Positions 8,690 to 18,040 of a stretch of DNA of 64,000 nt are shown in pieces. Below the pieces are notes generated by a model. The model made no database searches and was not told the DNA's origin. It was given only the letters and a program-made list of their open reading frames with translations. Source of the DNA: an uncultured Rhizobiaceae group bacterium (GTDB lineage Bacteria > Pseudomonadota > Alphaproteobacteria > Rhizobiales > Rhizobiaceae); assembly GCA_937930845.1 (NCBI GenBank), contig CALHBJ010000007.1:248001-312000 (forward strand), given 5' to 3'. A program made the position numbers and the translations under genes. Numbering within the stretch: position 1 is the stretch's first letter; every line of letters begins with the position of its first letter.

Positions 8690-10132
8690 TTACTCCAACC
8701 CACGGGTCACCAGCATATTTAACTCGCTGATTTTCTTGCGCAATGTATTGCGGTTGAGACCCAAAACCCGTGCAGCCTGTATCTGGTTGCCCCGCGTGGC
8801 CCGCAGCACCACTTTGATCAGCGGCAATTCCACTTCCCGCAGGACGGTCTTGTATAAGTCTTCAATCGGCTGATCCTCTCTGTTGTCTTCAAGAATCTGG
8901 GCAGCGAAAGCGGCAACCGAGTTTTGCAACTGCCCTTCGGTGCTGCTCGCCTGGGCGCTTTGGGCATGGCCCGGACGGGCATGGGATAATTCGTTTTCGA
9001 CGAGTTCCGCCGTAATCTGCTCCTGGGGATATAGGGCCGCCAGCCTTTGTGTGAGGTTTTCCAATTCACGCACATTGCCGGGCCAGTTGTGGGACTTCAA
9101 AATCTCCATCGCACCATTGTCGAGTGTCTTGTGCGGCAATCCCTGGGAACGGGCCATATTGAGAAAATGACGCGCAAGGTCGGGAATGTCCTGCCCCCGT
9201 TCGCGCAAGGGCGGCAGGCGCAAGGGCACCACATTGAGGCGATAGAACAAATCTTCGCGGAACAATCCCTTGGCAATCAATCCAGCCAGATCCTGGTGCG
9301 TGGCGGCCACGATGCGCACATCTGTCGAAATGGGTGTACGTCCCCCAACTGTCGTATATTCGCCTTCCTGCAAAACACGCAGCAAACGGGTTTGTGCCTC
9401 CATCGGCATATCGCCAATCTCATCGAGAAACAGCGTGCCGCCATTGGCCTGTTCAAACCGGCCAGCCGAGCGCGTGTTGGCCCCGGTAAAGGCCCCCCGT
9501 TCATGGCCAAACAACTCGGACTCAATCAACTCCCGCGGAATGGCCGCCATGTTAATGGCAACAAACGGGCCGGTTTTGCGGCGGCCAAACTGGTGCAGTG
9601 CTTTGGCAACCAGTTCTTTGCCCGTACCGGATTCGCCATTGATCATCACCGTCAGGTCAGTCTGCGTCATGCGCGCAATAACCCGGTAGATTTCCTGCAT
9701 GGCGGGCGACCGGCCGACCAAAGGCATGGAATCCCCCGCTTCTTCCGCCTGTACCACCCCGTCTGGAGTTTTGGGTTGGGACAAGGCGCGTTCGATCGTA
9801 TCGATCAGTTCCTTAAGGTCAAACGGTTTGGGCAGGTAGTCGTAAGCGCCCTTCTCGGTCGCTGTAATGGCCGTCATAAACGTATTTTGCGCGCTCATGA
9901 CAATCACCGGCAATTCCGGCCTTGTGCGCTTCATCCGCGGCAACAGGTCGAATATATTTTCATCCGGCATCACAACGTCAGTGACAACAATGTCTCCATC
10001 CCCTGCCGCAACCCAGCGCCAAAGCGTCCCCGCGTTCGATGTGACGCGCACCTCGTAACCCGCCCGCGACAGCGCCTGCGACAACACAGTGCGAATGGCA
10101 CCATCATCATCTGCGACCAGAACTTCAGCCAT
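8690..10132 (-). CDS. ntrC: Nitrogen regulation response regulator NtrC (NRI)
   Basis: 480-residue sigma-54 activator. Receiver domain with phospho-acceptor D52 (VTDVVMPDE), AAA+ domain with Walker A GESGTGKE (166-173), an intact GAFTGA loop (213-218) and Walker [11 protein letters not shown], then a Fis-type DNA-binding helix-turn-helix ([15 protein letters not shown]). It switches on nitrogen-assimilation genes when phosphorylated by NtrB. It follows ntrB after a few nucleotides, so both come from one transcript starting at dusB. The intact GAFTGA contrasts with its paralogue NtrX in the same cluster. Confidence 0.97.
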   Translation of the reverse strand: MAEVLVADDDGAIRTVLSQALSRAGYEVRVTSNAGTLWRWVAAGDGDIVVTDVVMPDENIFDLLPRMKRTRPELPVIVMSAQNTFMTAITATEKGAYDYLPKPFDLKELIDTIERALSQPKTPDGVVQAEEAGDSMPLVGRSPAMQEIYRVIARMTQTDLTVMINGESGTGKELVAKALHQFGRRKTGPFVAINMAAIPRELIESELFGHERGAFTGANTRSAGRFEQANGGTLFLDEIGDMPMEAQTRLLRVLQEGEYTTVGGRTPISTDVRIVAATHQDLAGLIAKGLFREDLFYRLNVVPLRLPPLRERGQDIPDLARHFLNMARSQGLPHKTLDNGAMEILKSHNWPGNVRELENLTQRLAALYPQEQITAELVENELSHARPGHAQSAQASSTEGQLQNSVAAFAAQILEDNREDQPIEDLYKTVLREVELPLIKVVLRATRGNQIQAARVLGLNRNTLRKKISELNMLVTRGLE

Positions 10133-10138
10133 CGAAAC

Positions 10139-11266
10139 CTATTCCACTTCCACAAGGTTTGGCGCATCACCTGCCCACATGGGCAATAAAATCTCAAAAC
10201 TTGTGCCCTTGTCGGAGCCGGATTCGCAGGAGATGACGCCGCCATGGTCGCCAACAATTTTCGCCACAAGGGCCAGCCCCAAACCCGACCCATTTTGTTT
10301 CGACGTGACAAACGGATCAAACATATAGGCGCGCATATCCGGCGGTACACCAGAGCCTGTATCGGAAATCGTAATGCTGATCGGCAGGCTGATGCGGTTT
10401 TGAGACCCCATGGCCGCAACACGCATTCCCGGGCGAAACGCAGTTTGCAGAGTAAGCACCTGTTCGGCCTGCCCCTGCATCGCTTCGCAGGCATTTTTAA
10501 CCAGGTTTAAGATGACCTGTATGAGTTGGTCGCGATTGCCGGCAACGGCAGGCAATGACGGGTCATAAAACTCTGAAATCTTCACCCCTTGGGCAAAACC
10601 ATTGCCTGACAGATTTTTCACATGTTCCAGGACAGAGTGAATATTCACCGGATCCGATTCCAGGGGCCGCTCGTCGGAAAAAACCTCCATACGGTCGACC
10701 AGCCGCACAATACGGTCGGTCTCCTCGGTGATCAGCCGCGTGAGCACCCTATCCTCTTCATCGCCGCCTGCTTCCAACAATTGCGCAGCGCCACGAATAC
10801 CTGAAAGCGGATTCTTGATTTCGTGGGCCAGCATAGCCGCCAGCCCAGTGACCGTTCGCGCTGCCCCCCGATGGGTCAGCTGACGGTCCATCGTCTCGGC
10901 CATCGAACGCACCTGAAGCATGACTACTAGCGCGTCCTTTTGGTCGAAAATCGGCCCCACATACACATCGACCCATTTCTCCCCGCCAAGGCGCGGCGAG
11001 GAAACATCAATGCGATACTCGCTGACCGGCGCATTTGAATTGCGCACCTTGGAGAGCAGACCGCGCATGGGGCTGCTGTTTGGCAGGAACCATTCGAAAC
11101 TGCGCTTGTGCAACACACTGACGCTGGATTGAAAAAAGCTTTCCGCTGCCGCATTGGCAGACAGAAATCGATCCTCCCCATCCAATGTGAACACCGGGTG
11201 CGGCAAGGCATCCAGAACGGAATTTTGTGTCGCCAGGGGATGATCCAAAATATCAGCCACCCTCAT
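10139..11266 (-). CDS. ntrB: Nitrogen sensor kinase NtrB (NRII)
   Basis: 375-residue soluble histidine kinase/phosphatase. An N-terminal PAS domain (~15-125) is followed by the phospho-acceptor helix with H148 (MLAHEIKNPLSG) and an ATPase domain with ISDTGSGVP and GSGLGLALV. It receives the nitrogen signal through PII proteins and sets NtrC phosphorylation. There are no membrane segments, as expected for this family. The ATG overlaps the TGA of dusB by four nucleotides, implying translational coupling. Confidence 0.96.
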   Translation of the reverse strand: MRVADILDHPLATQNSVLDALPHPVFTLDGEDRFLSANAAAESFFQSSVSVLHKRSFEWFLPNSSPMRGLLSKVRNSNAPVSEYRIDVSSPRLGGEKWVDVYVGPIFDQKDALVVMLQVRSMAETMDRQLTHRGAARTVTGLAAMLAHEIKNPLSGIRGAAQLLEAGGDEEDRVLTRLITEETDRIVRLVDRMEVFSDERPLESDPVNIHSVLEHVKNLSGNGFAQGVKISEFYDPSLPAVAGNRDQLIQVILNLVKNACEAMQGQAEQVLTLQTAFRPGMRVAAMGSQNRISLPISITISDTGSGVPPDMRAYMFDPFVTSKQNGSGLGLALVAKIVGDHGGVISCESGSDKGTSFEILLPMWAGDAPNLVEVE

Positions 11267-12288
11267 GCGGCCTGTTGGGCGAGGAACATTTCCAGGCTGT
11301 TGTCTTGCAACATGCGCAACACCACGTCGGGGTCTTTTTGTGTCATCAGTTCGCGGCGCAACACGGGGTCAATAGGGTCACGGCAAGCCTTTGCAAAATA
11401 CCAGTCAAGATGTTTACGGGCGTTGCGAACCCCCAGTTCAGCACCATAAAATGCGATGATCTCAGCGTAGTGACGGGCAATCAGCCCCATTAACTGCGCG
11501 CCGGATGGCGCAGGCGCTGCGACACCGCCATCGAGCACCGCACCAATTTGCCCCACAAGCCAGGGCGCGCCATAGGTGGCCCGCCCCACCATGACAGCAT
11601 CGGCACCGCTGATCTTGATCGCATCGAGGGCATCTTGTGGCGATGAAATGTCACCATTGACCACAAGTGGAAGATCGGTTGCCTGGCGCACGGCGGCAAC
11701 TTTGCTCCAATCCGCCTGACCTTTGTAAAACTGGTTTCGCGTGCGCCCATGAACCGTGATCATCGCAACACCGGCCGCTTGCGCGCGACGCGCCAATTCC
11801 GGCGCATTGATGGAGTTTTCATCCCAGCCGAGGCGCATTTTCAACGTCACGGGGACACTCGATACTTCAACCACCGCATCAATCAGCGTTTGTGCATGGT
11901 CGAGATCACGCATGAGGGCCGAGCCGGAATAGCCATTGGTCACACGCTTCGAAGGACACCCCATATTGATGTCGATCACATCAGCCCCATTGTCCAAAGC
12001 CATCTGCGCCGCCTGCGCCATCCAGTGCGCTTCGCGGCCCGCCAGTTGGACCATGTGAACTGGAAGTCCCGCACTTTCCGCCTTCAGGCGCATTTCTTCC
12101 TGTCCGGTGGTCAGCGCTTCGCTGGCCACCATTTCAGACACGACCATTCCAGCGCCCATTTCCCAGGCAAGCTTGCGAAACGGCACATCGGTGACGCCCG
12201 ACATGGGCGCCAGAAACGCGCGATTGCGCAGTCCAATCGGCCCAATCGACAAGGGAGTTTGCGACAATTTTGTGCAGGGCTTGCTCAT
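11263..12288 (-). CDS. dusB: tRNA-dihydrouridine synthase DusB (NifR3)
   Basis: 341-residue flavin enzyme reducing specific uridines in the tRNA D-loop to dihydrouridine. The TIM-barrel signatures are clear: LAPMSGVTDVPFRKLA near the N-terminus, INMGCPSKRVTNGYSGSALM with the catalytic Cys, and ITVHGRTRNQFYKG. It is the historic nifR3, first gene of the nifR3-ntrB-ntrC operon. The divergent 80-bp gap to ispDF must hold its promoter, and therefore probably the main promoter of the ntr operon. Confidence 0.96.
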   Translation of the reverse strand: MSKPCTKLSQTPLSIGPIGLRNRAFLAPMSGVTDVPFRKLAWEMGAGMVVSEMVASEALTTGQEEMRLKAESAGLPVHMVQLAGREAHWMAQAAQMALDNGADVIDINMGCPSKRVTNGYSGSALMRDLDHAQTLIDAVVEVSSVPVTLKMRLGWDENSINAPELARRAQAAGVAMITVHGRTRNQFYKGQADWSKVAAVRQATDLPLVVNGDISSPQDALDAIKISGADAVMVGRATYGAPWLVGQIGAVLDGGVAAPAPSGAQLMGLIARHYAEIIAFYGAELGVRNARKHLDWYFAKACRDPIDPVLRRELMTQKDPDVVLRMLQDNSLEMFLAQQAA

Positions 12289-12368
12289 GCCTACTTGTTA
12301 AGCAAATGAATATGGTGATGCAAGCAATTCGTGTTGCACAGCACGTTGGATCGTGCCACTCGAAGGGA

Positions 12369-13562
12369 ATGGAGAACGCCGTCAAACATCAGGTCGCAGT
12401 CGTGATTGTCGCCGCCGGTCGTGGCGAACGCGCAGGACTTGCCGATGGACCCAAACAATATCGAATGATGGGCGGGCAATCCGTCCTGGCGTGCACCGTT
12501 TCTCAATTTCAAAGATGTGCCGCGATTGATTGCATTCAGGTCGTCATTCACGCCGATGATGTGGACCATTACAACACTGCGCTCACCGACTGGGACAAGG
12601 TTCTGCCACCCACGATTGGTGGTCGTACACGCCAGGAGTCCGTTCGTGCCGGGCTGAATGCGCTGGAGGCCCACACCCCTGAATCAGTTCTGATCCACGA
12701 TGCAGCCCGCCCCTTTGTTTCGCAAAATCTGATCGAGCGTACAGTGATGGCGCTCCATACCGATCCTGGGGTTTTACCCGCATTGCCGGTGGTGAATACG
12801 TTGAAACGTTCCTCCAAAGGTGACTTTGTTGAGGGCACGGTTGACCGTTGCCAATTGCATGCGGCCCAAACCCCCCAGGGGTTTCATTTCAAACCCATTT
12901 TGGCTGCCCACCAACAGGCCGAAGCCCTTGGGCAAACCGAAATGACCGACGACAGCGCGATCGCCGAATGGGCTGAAATTCCCGTCCGCCTCATTGAAGG
13001 TGACGCAAAAAATAAAAAACTCACCACCGCACAGGATTTGAACGAGGCGCAAATGGCGATGGAAACACCAATAGTCGATGTGCGCGTCGGCCACGGCTAC
13101 GACACACACCAACTCGTTCCCGGCGATCACGTTTGGCTGTGCGGCCATCGCATTGAACATAACGCCACCCTGAGCGGCCATTCCGATGCCGATGTTGGTC
13201 TCCATGCCTTAACCGACGCCTTGCTATCGGCTATCGCCGATGGCGATATTGGCAGTCATTTTCCGCCCTCAGATGAGCAGTGGAAAGGCGCTCGTTCCGA
13301 CATCTTTCTCAAACATGCTGTTTCTCGGGTCGGTCAATGCGGCGGTACAATCACCCATATGGACGTGACCCTCATTTGCGAGCAGCCTAAAATCGGCCCT
13401 CACCGTGACGCCATGCGCGCGGCAATCGCCGCGATCTCCGGAGTGGTGGTTGAACGCATTTCAGTGAAAGCCACAACCAACGAGCGCATGGGCTTTATCG
13501 GCCGCGAAGAAGGCATCGTGGCCCTGGCAACAGCCACGGTCGTGATGAGAGGAACACTATGA
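12369..13562 (+). CDS. ispDF: Bifunctional IspD/IspF isoprenoid enzyme
   Basis: 397 residues combining two MEP-pathway steps. Residues ~1-230 are the IspD cytidylyltransferase (VVIVAAGRGERAG nucleotide loop, IHDAARPFV, TPQGFHF). Residues ~235-397 are the IspF MEcPP synthase (RVGHGYDTHQL zinc site, GHSDADVGLHALTDALL, ATTNERMGFIGR). The fusion is typical of alphaproteobacteria and of other groups such as epsilonproteobacteria. The ATG at 12369 was chosen because GAAGGG lies just upstream and the IspD fold starts within ten residues; the frame extends 33 codons further upstream without similarity. The stop overlaps the start of the CinA-type gene (ATGA). Confidence 0.96.
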   Translation: MENAVKHQVAVVIVAAGRGERAGLADGPKQYRMMGGQSVLACTVSQFQRCAAIDCIQVVIHADDVDHYNTALTDWDKVLPPTIGGRTRQESVRAGLNALEAHTPESVLIHDAARPFVSQNLIERTVMALHTDPGVLPALPVVNTLKRSSKGDFVEGTVDRCQLHAAQTPQGFHFKPILAAHQQAEALGQTEMTDDSAIAEWAEIPVRLIEGDAKNKKLTTAQDLNEAQMAMETPIVDVRVGHGYDTHQLVPGDHVWLCGHRIEHNATLSGHSDADVGLHALTDALLSAIADGDIGSHFPPSDEQWKGARSDIFLKHAVSRVGQCGGTITHMDVTLICEQPKIGPHRDAMRAAIAAISGVVVERISVKATTNERMGFIGREEGIVALATATVVMRGTL

Positions 13563-14059
13563 TCGAGGAACTGAGCCGCGTGGTTGTCGAGCGCGCAATT
13601 GCAAAGGGATGCAAAATTGCAACGGCGGAAAGCTGCACCGGCGGCCTGATTGCAGCTGCCATTACCGATGTTCCAGGCTCCTCTGAAGTGCTGGACCGGG
13701 GCTTCGTTACCTATTCCAACGAAGCCAAAGTTGAGATGCTCAAGGTCTCCACCACCGTACTGGAAAATCATGGAGCAGTGTCTGCAGAAACCGCACGCGC
13801 CATGGTGTCGGGTGCACTGGCGCATTCCCATGGGTCCATCGCGGTGGCTGTCACCGGCATTGCCGGCCCCGGTGGCGGCAGCGCTGAAAAACCCGTGGGG
13901 CTTGTCTACATCGCATCCCAGTCTTTGAATGGAACCGCAAACATACGCGCATGCCGGTTTACCGATGAGGGCATTACCAGCCGCACTGACATAAGACGCG
14001 CCACCGTGCAGGTGGCGCTTGAAATGGTGCTGGAAGAAATCGACCAAAGCGCCAGTTGA
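13559..14059 (+). CDS. CinA C-terminal-type nicotinamide-nucleotide amidohydrolase (PncC-like)
   Basis: 166-residue stand-alone version of the CinA C-terminal domain. The core ATAESCTGGLIAAAITDVPGSS and the later AVTGIAGPGGGS motif identify the family, which deamidates NMN to nicotinic acid mononucleotide in NAD salvage. The N-terminal COG1058 domain of full CinA is absent, as is normal for PncC-type proteins in rhizobia. Translation is probably coupled to ispDF through the four-nucleotide overlap. It converges on the RatA-type gene with 12 nt between stops. Confidence 0.92.
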   Translation: MIEELSRVVVERAIAKGCKIATAESCTGGLIAAAITDVPGSSEVLDRGFVTYSNEAKVEMLKVSTTVLENHGAVSAETARAMVSGALAHSHGSIAVAVTGIAGPGGGSAEKPVGLVYIASQSLNGTANIRACRFTDEGITSRTDIRRATVQVALEMVLEEIDQSAS

Positions 14060-14071
14060 TACGTCTGCGCC

Positions 14072-14548
14072 TTAGCCCACCTTATGGTCAACGCCGTACA
14101 GCGCATCCGCCCTGTCTTCGAACGCCTGGGTAAACCGCGCAAACGCCCGGTCAAACATGGATCCCATGAGCATCGCAAGCGCCCGGCTTTTAAACTCATA
14201 ATCCAGCTTGAAATTCACGTCACACGAAGGCGCATCGTCGACCAGAGAACCGTTTTCAAAACGCCATCTGTTTTCAAGATACTTGAATGGCCCATCGATA
14301 TAGGTGGCGACAATTTCATGGGCTTCACGGTTGAGCACAACCTGACAGGTGAAGGTTTCGCGAATGGCTTTATATCCCACCGTCATGTCAGCGACGAGAA
14401 TCTCACGCCCTCCTTTTTCGCGTGTGGAACGAATCGTCAGACTTTGGCACAGCGGCACAAAATCCGGATATTTCTCAATATCCGCGACAAGATCGAACAT
14501 ATCGTCGGGCCTGTGACGGACCGGATGAACTTTCTCAAAGTGCGGCAT
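14072..14548 (-). CDS. Coq10/RatA-type START-domain protein
   Basis: 158 residues with the SRPBCC/START fold of the Coq10/RatA family. The N-terminus (HPVRHRPDDMFDLVADIEKYPDFVP) and the later INFKLDYEF-like segment (VNFKLDYEFKSRAL) are characteristic. Homologues are named either ubiquinone-binding Coq10 or ribosome-association toxin RatA. In alphaproteobacteria the gene sits next to lipA, as here, and no antitoxin RatB neighbour is seen, so a role in quinone chaperoning is at least as likely as toxicity. It begins 5 nt after lipA. Confidence 0.88.
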   Translation of the reverse strand: MPHFEKVHPVRHRPDDMFDLVADIEKYPDFVPLCQSLTIRSTREKGGREILVADMTVGYKAIRETFTCQVVLNREAHEIVATYIDGPFKYLENRWRFENGSLVDDAPSCDVNFKLDYEFKSRALAMLMGSMFDRAFARFTQAFEDRADALYGVDHKVG

Positions 14549-14553
14549 GGCGG

Positions 14554-15522
14554 TCAGGCGTTCGCAATCTGCGCGATACGAGCTTGGCGTAAGCGGGAAA
14601 AATCTTCATCCGCATGATAGGACGAACGTGTCAACGGACTGGAAGAAACCAGCAGGAAACCTTTGCTGTAAGCAGCCGTTTCAAATGACTTAAACTCATC
14701 AGGCGTGACGAAGCGGTCAATCTTGTGATGTTTTTTGGTGGGCTGCAAATATTGCCCGATTGTCAAAAAATCCACATTGGCAATGCGCAGATCATCCATC
14801 AGCTGAAGCACCTCGTTGCGGGTTTCCCCGAAACCAACCATGATGCCTGACTTGGTAAACATGGTGGGGTCGAGTTCTTTTACCCGGTCGAGCAGGCGCA
14901 GCGAATGAAAATAGCGCGCGCCGGGGCGCACGGTCAGATATTTACCTGGAACCGTTTCCAGATTGTGGTTGAAAACATCTGGCTTGGCCTCAACCACGAT
15001 TTCCAATGCACCATCCTTGCGCAGAAAATCCGGGGTAAGCACTTCTGTCGTCGTATTTGGAGACGCCGCACGAATGGCATAAATCGTATCGGCAATATGT
15101 TGCGCGCCGCCATCGTCCAGATCATCCCGGTCCACCGATGTGATAACAACATGCTTCAATCCAAGTGTCGCCACCGCATTGGCCACATTTTCGGGCTCGT
15201 CGGAATCCAGCGCCTCCGGCTTGCCGGTGCGCACATTGCAGAACGCACAGGCGCGGGTGCAGGTGTCGCCCATGATCATCATGGTGGCGTGTTTCTTCGA
15301 CCAACACTCGCCAATATTGGGACAGCCCGCCTCTTCGCAAACCGTGACGAGATTGTTCTCGCGCACAATTTCCCGGGTCTGCGCAAAAACCGGTGAGGAT
15401 GAGGCCCGAACACGGATCCAGTCTGGTTTTTTCAGCGTTTCCTGATCTGGCTTATGGGCCTTTTCAGGATGGCGCGGACGCGGCGTATCGCCGGTTTTGA
15501 GCGTGTCGAGCAGTGTGACCAT
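14554..15522 (-). CDS. lipA: Lipoyl synthase LipA
   Basis: About 322-residue radical SAM enzyme that inserts two sulfurs into octanoylated lipoyl domains. Both cluster motifs are present: the auxiliary [12 protein letters not shown] and the radical [11 protein letters not shown]. The ATG at 15522 ([12 protein letters not shown]) was chosen because it gives the usual N-terminus; the frame stays open 24 codons further upstream. The enzyme consumes an auxiliary Fe-S cluster each turnover, so the neighbouring suf operon is functionally relevant. In many rhizobia pdh/lpd genes lie upstream of lipA; here they are absent. Confidence 0.97.
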   Translation of the reverse strand: MVTLLDTLKTGDTPRPRHPEKAHKPDQETLKKPDWIRVRASSSPVFAQTREIVRENNLVTVCEEAGCPNIGECWSKKHATMMIMGDTCTRACAFCNVRTGKPEALDSDEPENVANAVATLGLKHVVITSVDRDDLDDGGAQHIADTIYAIRAASPNTTTEVLTPDFLRKDGALEIVVEAKPDVFNHNLETVPGKYLTVRPGARYFHSLRLLDRVKELDPTMFTKSGIMVGFGETRNEVLQLMDDLRIANVDFLTIGQYLQPTKKHHKIDRFVTPDEFKSFETAAYSKGFLLVSSSPLTRSSYHADEDFSRLRQARIAQIANA

Positions 15523-15541
15523 GTTGTTTGAGACCTGACCG

Positions 15542-15787
15542 CTATGCGCTTCTGCTACGCACAAGACGATAGACATAAATGATAATACAAGCACCGACTG
15601 CGGCGGTGATCAGCGAACCGATAAATCCGCTTGCGCCCAGTCCCAGCAGTCCAAACACCCAACCGCCAACGACTGCGCCCAAAACGCCCATCAGAATATT
15701 CATGAATATGCCGTGGTCCGCATTCATGACCTTCTCAGCGATCCATCCGGCAATGCCGCCGATGATTATCCAGCCAATAAAACTCAT
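15542..15787 (-). CDS. GlsB/YeaQ/YmgE family small membrane protein
   Basis: 81 residues, three hydrophobic segments rich in glycine: [40 protein letters not shown] and [19 protein letters not shown]. This is the transglycosylase-associated (GlsB/YeaQ/YmgE) family, often stress induced, with no defined biochemical role. A strong AGAGAGAAA ribosome binding site precedes the ATG. It lies 19 nt upstream of lipA on the same strand, a pairing common in alphaproteobacteria. Confidence 0.9.
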   Translation of the reverse strand: MSFIGWIIIGGIAGWIAEKVMNADHGIFMNILMGVLGAVVGGWVFGLLGLGASGFIGSLITAAVGACIIIYVYRLVRSRSA

Positions 15788-15877
15788 TTTCTCTCTCCTC
15801 TAACGTCACACCCGTAAAAGGCGCGCTGAGCATGATCGGGTCATCACCTGGGTGATTGCCCTGACATTGCGGGATGA

Positions 15878-16246
15878 TCAGGCCTCTTCTGGCATTTTTG
15901 CAGCGGGCACAAGGGTGACACTCTCGCCACAACCACATGCGGATGTCTGATTGGGATTGTTGAACACAAAGCCCGAGCGAAGTTTGGTCACTTCAAAATC
16001 CATCTGCGTACCCAACAGGAACAATACAGCCTGGGGTGCGATGAACACTGCATGATCACCCGCGTCCACACGGTCATCCTTCGGGTCGGCCTCGGTCACG
16101 AGATCAACCGTATATTCCATACCGGCACAGCCACCGTTCTTGACACCCACACGAATACCCAGCGCCGTTTCATCGGCGGAAGCGACGATTTCAGCGACAC
16201 GATCAATCGCGGAGTCAGTTAAAGTGATGACGGCAAATCTGCTCAT
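15878..16246 (-). CDS. sufA: SufA-like A-type Fe-S carrier
   Basis: 122-residue HesB/IscA-type protein that accepts or carries Fe-S clusters. The three cluster-binding cysteines are present (NGGCAGMEY and ACGCGES). It is the last gene of the suf operon, about 80 nt after the SufT-like gene. The position supports the SufA name; sequence alone cannot separate it from ErpA/IscA relatives. No strong terminator is visible downstream, although a short ATCACC...GGTGAT palindrome lies at 15843-15856. Confidence 0.92.
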   Translation of the reverse strand: MSRFAVITLTDSAIDRVAEIVASADETALGIRVGVKNGGCAGMEYTVDLVTEADPKDDRVDAGDHAVFIAPQAVLFLLGTQMDFEVTKLRSGFVFNNPNQTSACGCGESVTLVPAAKMPEEA

Positions 16247-16328
16247 GGGTTTGGCTTTCCTGTTGCAACCATCAATTTAAGCGCTTGGAGCATGTATTAC
16301 AAATTGAATGTTTCCAGACTACCCGTGA

Positions 16329-16736
16329 TCAAACATACCAGCCAAGCGCAATTTGCGCTTCTTCGGACAGACGATCAGGGGTCCATGGCGGATCAAACAC
16401 CATATTGACGGTCGTTCCAGAAACGCCCTCAACGGTATTGACGGCATTTTCCACCCATCCCGGCATTTCACCGGCAACCGGACATCCCGGCGCCGTGAGT
16501 GTCATATCAATATCCACCTGCCGGTTATCATCCATATCAATGCGGTAAATCAGGCCGATCTCATAGACATCGGAAGGAATCTCCGGGTCATACACGGTCT
16601 TGATTGCCGCAATGATGTCGGTTGTCAGCCGATCAAGTTCCGCCTGGGGAATGGCCGATTTATCGGTATTCTCGCCAATAGCCGGCGCATTGGGCCCGGT
16701 TTCCATGTCGGCAGCAGTCAAGGGTGTATCGGTCAT
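16329..16736 (-). CDS. SufT-like MIP18/DUF59 Fe-S maturation protein
   Basis: About 135 residues. The DUF59 core is evident: AIKTVYDPEIPSDVYEIGL, MTLTAPGCPVAGEMPGWV and DPPWTPDRLSEEAQIALG. The conserved Cys of the TAPGCP motif is present. Members (SufT, Cia2-like) help mature Fe-S proteins and are commonly the penultimate gene of rhizobial suf operons. The ATG at 16736 was chosen; the frame extends upstream into sufS without similarity. The gap to sufS is 10 nt. Confidence 0.9.
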   Translation of the reverse strand: MTDTPLTAADMETGPNAPAIGENTDKSAIPQAELDRLTTDIIAAIKTVYDPEIPSDVYEIGLIYRIDMDDNRQVDIDMTLTAPGCPVAGEMPGWVENAVNTVEGVSGTTVNMVFDPPWTPDRLSEEAQIALGWYV

Positions 16737-16746
16737 TTCATGATCC

Positions 16747-17979
16747 TCACGCAAAGAACTTCTGTGCTTTTTGCAGGCTTTCCACCAACACGTCCACTTC
16801 CTGACGGGTATTGTAAAGCCCAAAACTGGCCCGGCACGTGGATGTGACACCAAAACGTTGCATCAAGGGCTGGGCACAATGGGTGCCTGCCCTCACCGCC
16901 ACGCCGGAACGGTCTATCACCATGGAAATATCGTGGGCGTGCACGCCTTCAATCTCGAATGAGAAGATGGCGCCTTTGTCTGGCGCATCGCCGATCACGC
17001 GCAGTGAATTTATATTGCGTAATTCCTGCTTGGCATAGTCACGCAAGTCATGCTCGTGGCGCACAATGTTTTCCCGGCCTATGGTCTCTATATAGTCAAG
17101 AGCCGCACCCAATCCAATGGCCTGAACGATGGGCGGTGTTCCCGCTTCAAAACGGTGCGGAGGATCACTGTAAGTCACGCCCTCCTGCGTCACATCGAGA
17201 ATCATCTCCCCGCCGCCCTGGAATGGCCGCATGGCATCCAGCGCTTCGGCGGTGCCGTAGAGCACGCCAATGCCGGAAGGTCCGTAGAGTTTGTGCCCGG
17301 TGACACAATACCAGTCACAGCCCATGTCCTGAACATCGACCGGCATGTGCACGGCCCCTTGCGACCCGTCCACCAACACGCGGATATCGCGCTCTTTGGC
17401 CATGGTACAAATGTCTTTCACAGGCAGAACAGTTCCCATCACATTCGACATATGTGTGACAGCGATCAATTTTGTACGCTCGGTTACAGCCGCACTCACC
17501 GCCTCAAGTGAAATGCTGCCATCTTCCTCGCAGTCCACCCAAACCAGTTTCACGCCCTGCCGTTCTCGCAGGAAGTGCCAGGGAACGATGTTTGAATGGT
17601 GCTCGGCGATGGTGAGAATGATCTCGTCCCCCGCACTCAAATTTGGCATGGCCCAACCATAGGCGACGAGGTTGATGGCTTCAGTTGTGCCCTTGGTAAA
17701 AACGATGGTTTCATCCGATGGCGCATTCAAAAAAGCACGCACCTTGCCCCGCGCGGCCTCATAGGCATCCGTGGCCGCATTGGACAAAAAATGCAGGCCG
17801 CGATGCACATTGGCATACTCGTTTTCATAGGCGTGGCTAACAGCGTCAATAACCTGGCGCGGCTTTTGCGCCGATGCGCCATTGTCCAGATACACCAGTG
17901 GTTTCCCATGCACTTCCCGGACCAAAATGGGAAAGTCGGCGCGGATGGCGTCTATGTCGTAACTATTTGAGCCGGGCAT
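16747..17979 (-). CDS. sufS: Cysteine desulfurase SufS
   Basis: 410-residue PLP enzyme that takes sulfur from cysteine for Fe-S assembly. The Lys that binds PLP is in TGHKLYGPSG and the catalytic Cys in RAGTHCAQPLM; both match the group II (SufS/CsdA) type. Full length. A second desulfurase of the NifS/IscS type starts the same operon, so the operon encodes both groups. A SufE-like partner is not seen nearby. Confidence 0.96.
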   Translation of the reverse strand: MPGSNSYDIDAIRADFPILVREVHGKPLVYLDNGASAQKPRQVIDAVSHAYENEYANVHRGLHFLSNAATDAYEAARGKVRAFLNAPSDETIVFTKGTTEAINLVAYGWAMPNLSAGDEIILTIAEHHSNIVPWHFLRERQGVKLVWVDCEEDGSISLEAVSAAVTERTKLIAVTHMSNVMGTVLPVKDICTMAKERDIRVLVDGSQGAVHMPVDVQDMGCDWYCVTGHKLYGPSGIGVLYGTAEALDAMRPFQGGGEMILDVTQEGVTYSDPPHRFEAGTPPIVQAIGLGAALDYIETIGRENIVRHEHDLRDYAKQELRNINSLRVIGDAPDKGAIFSFEIEGVHAHDISMVIDRSGVAVRAGTHCAQPLMQRFGVTSTCRASFGLYNTRQEVDVLVESLQKAQKFFA

Positions 17980-18040
17980 GGGCGTATTCCTGAAATCGTG
18001 GAGAGCTTCACATAAGCTCCATATTTACGAACTGGCGCAA

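Noticed and set aside
15843-15856. ATCACC...GGTGAT palindrome after the sufA-like gene as a terminator
   Set aside because: The loop is too tight and no T-run follows on either strand.
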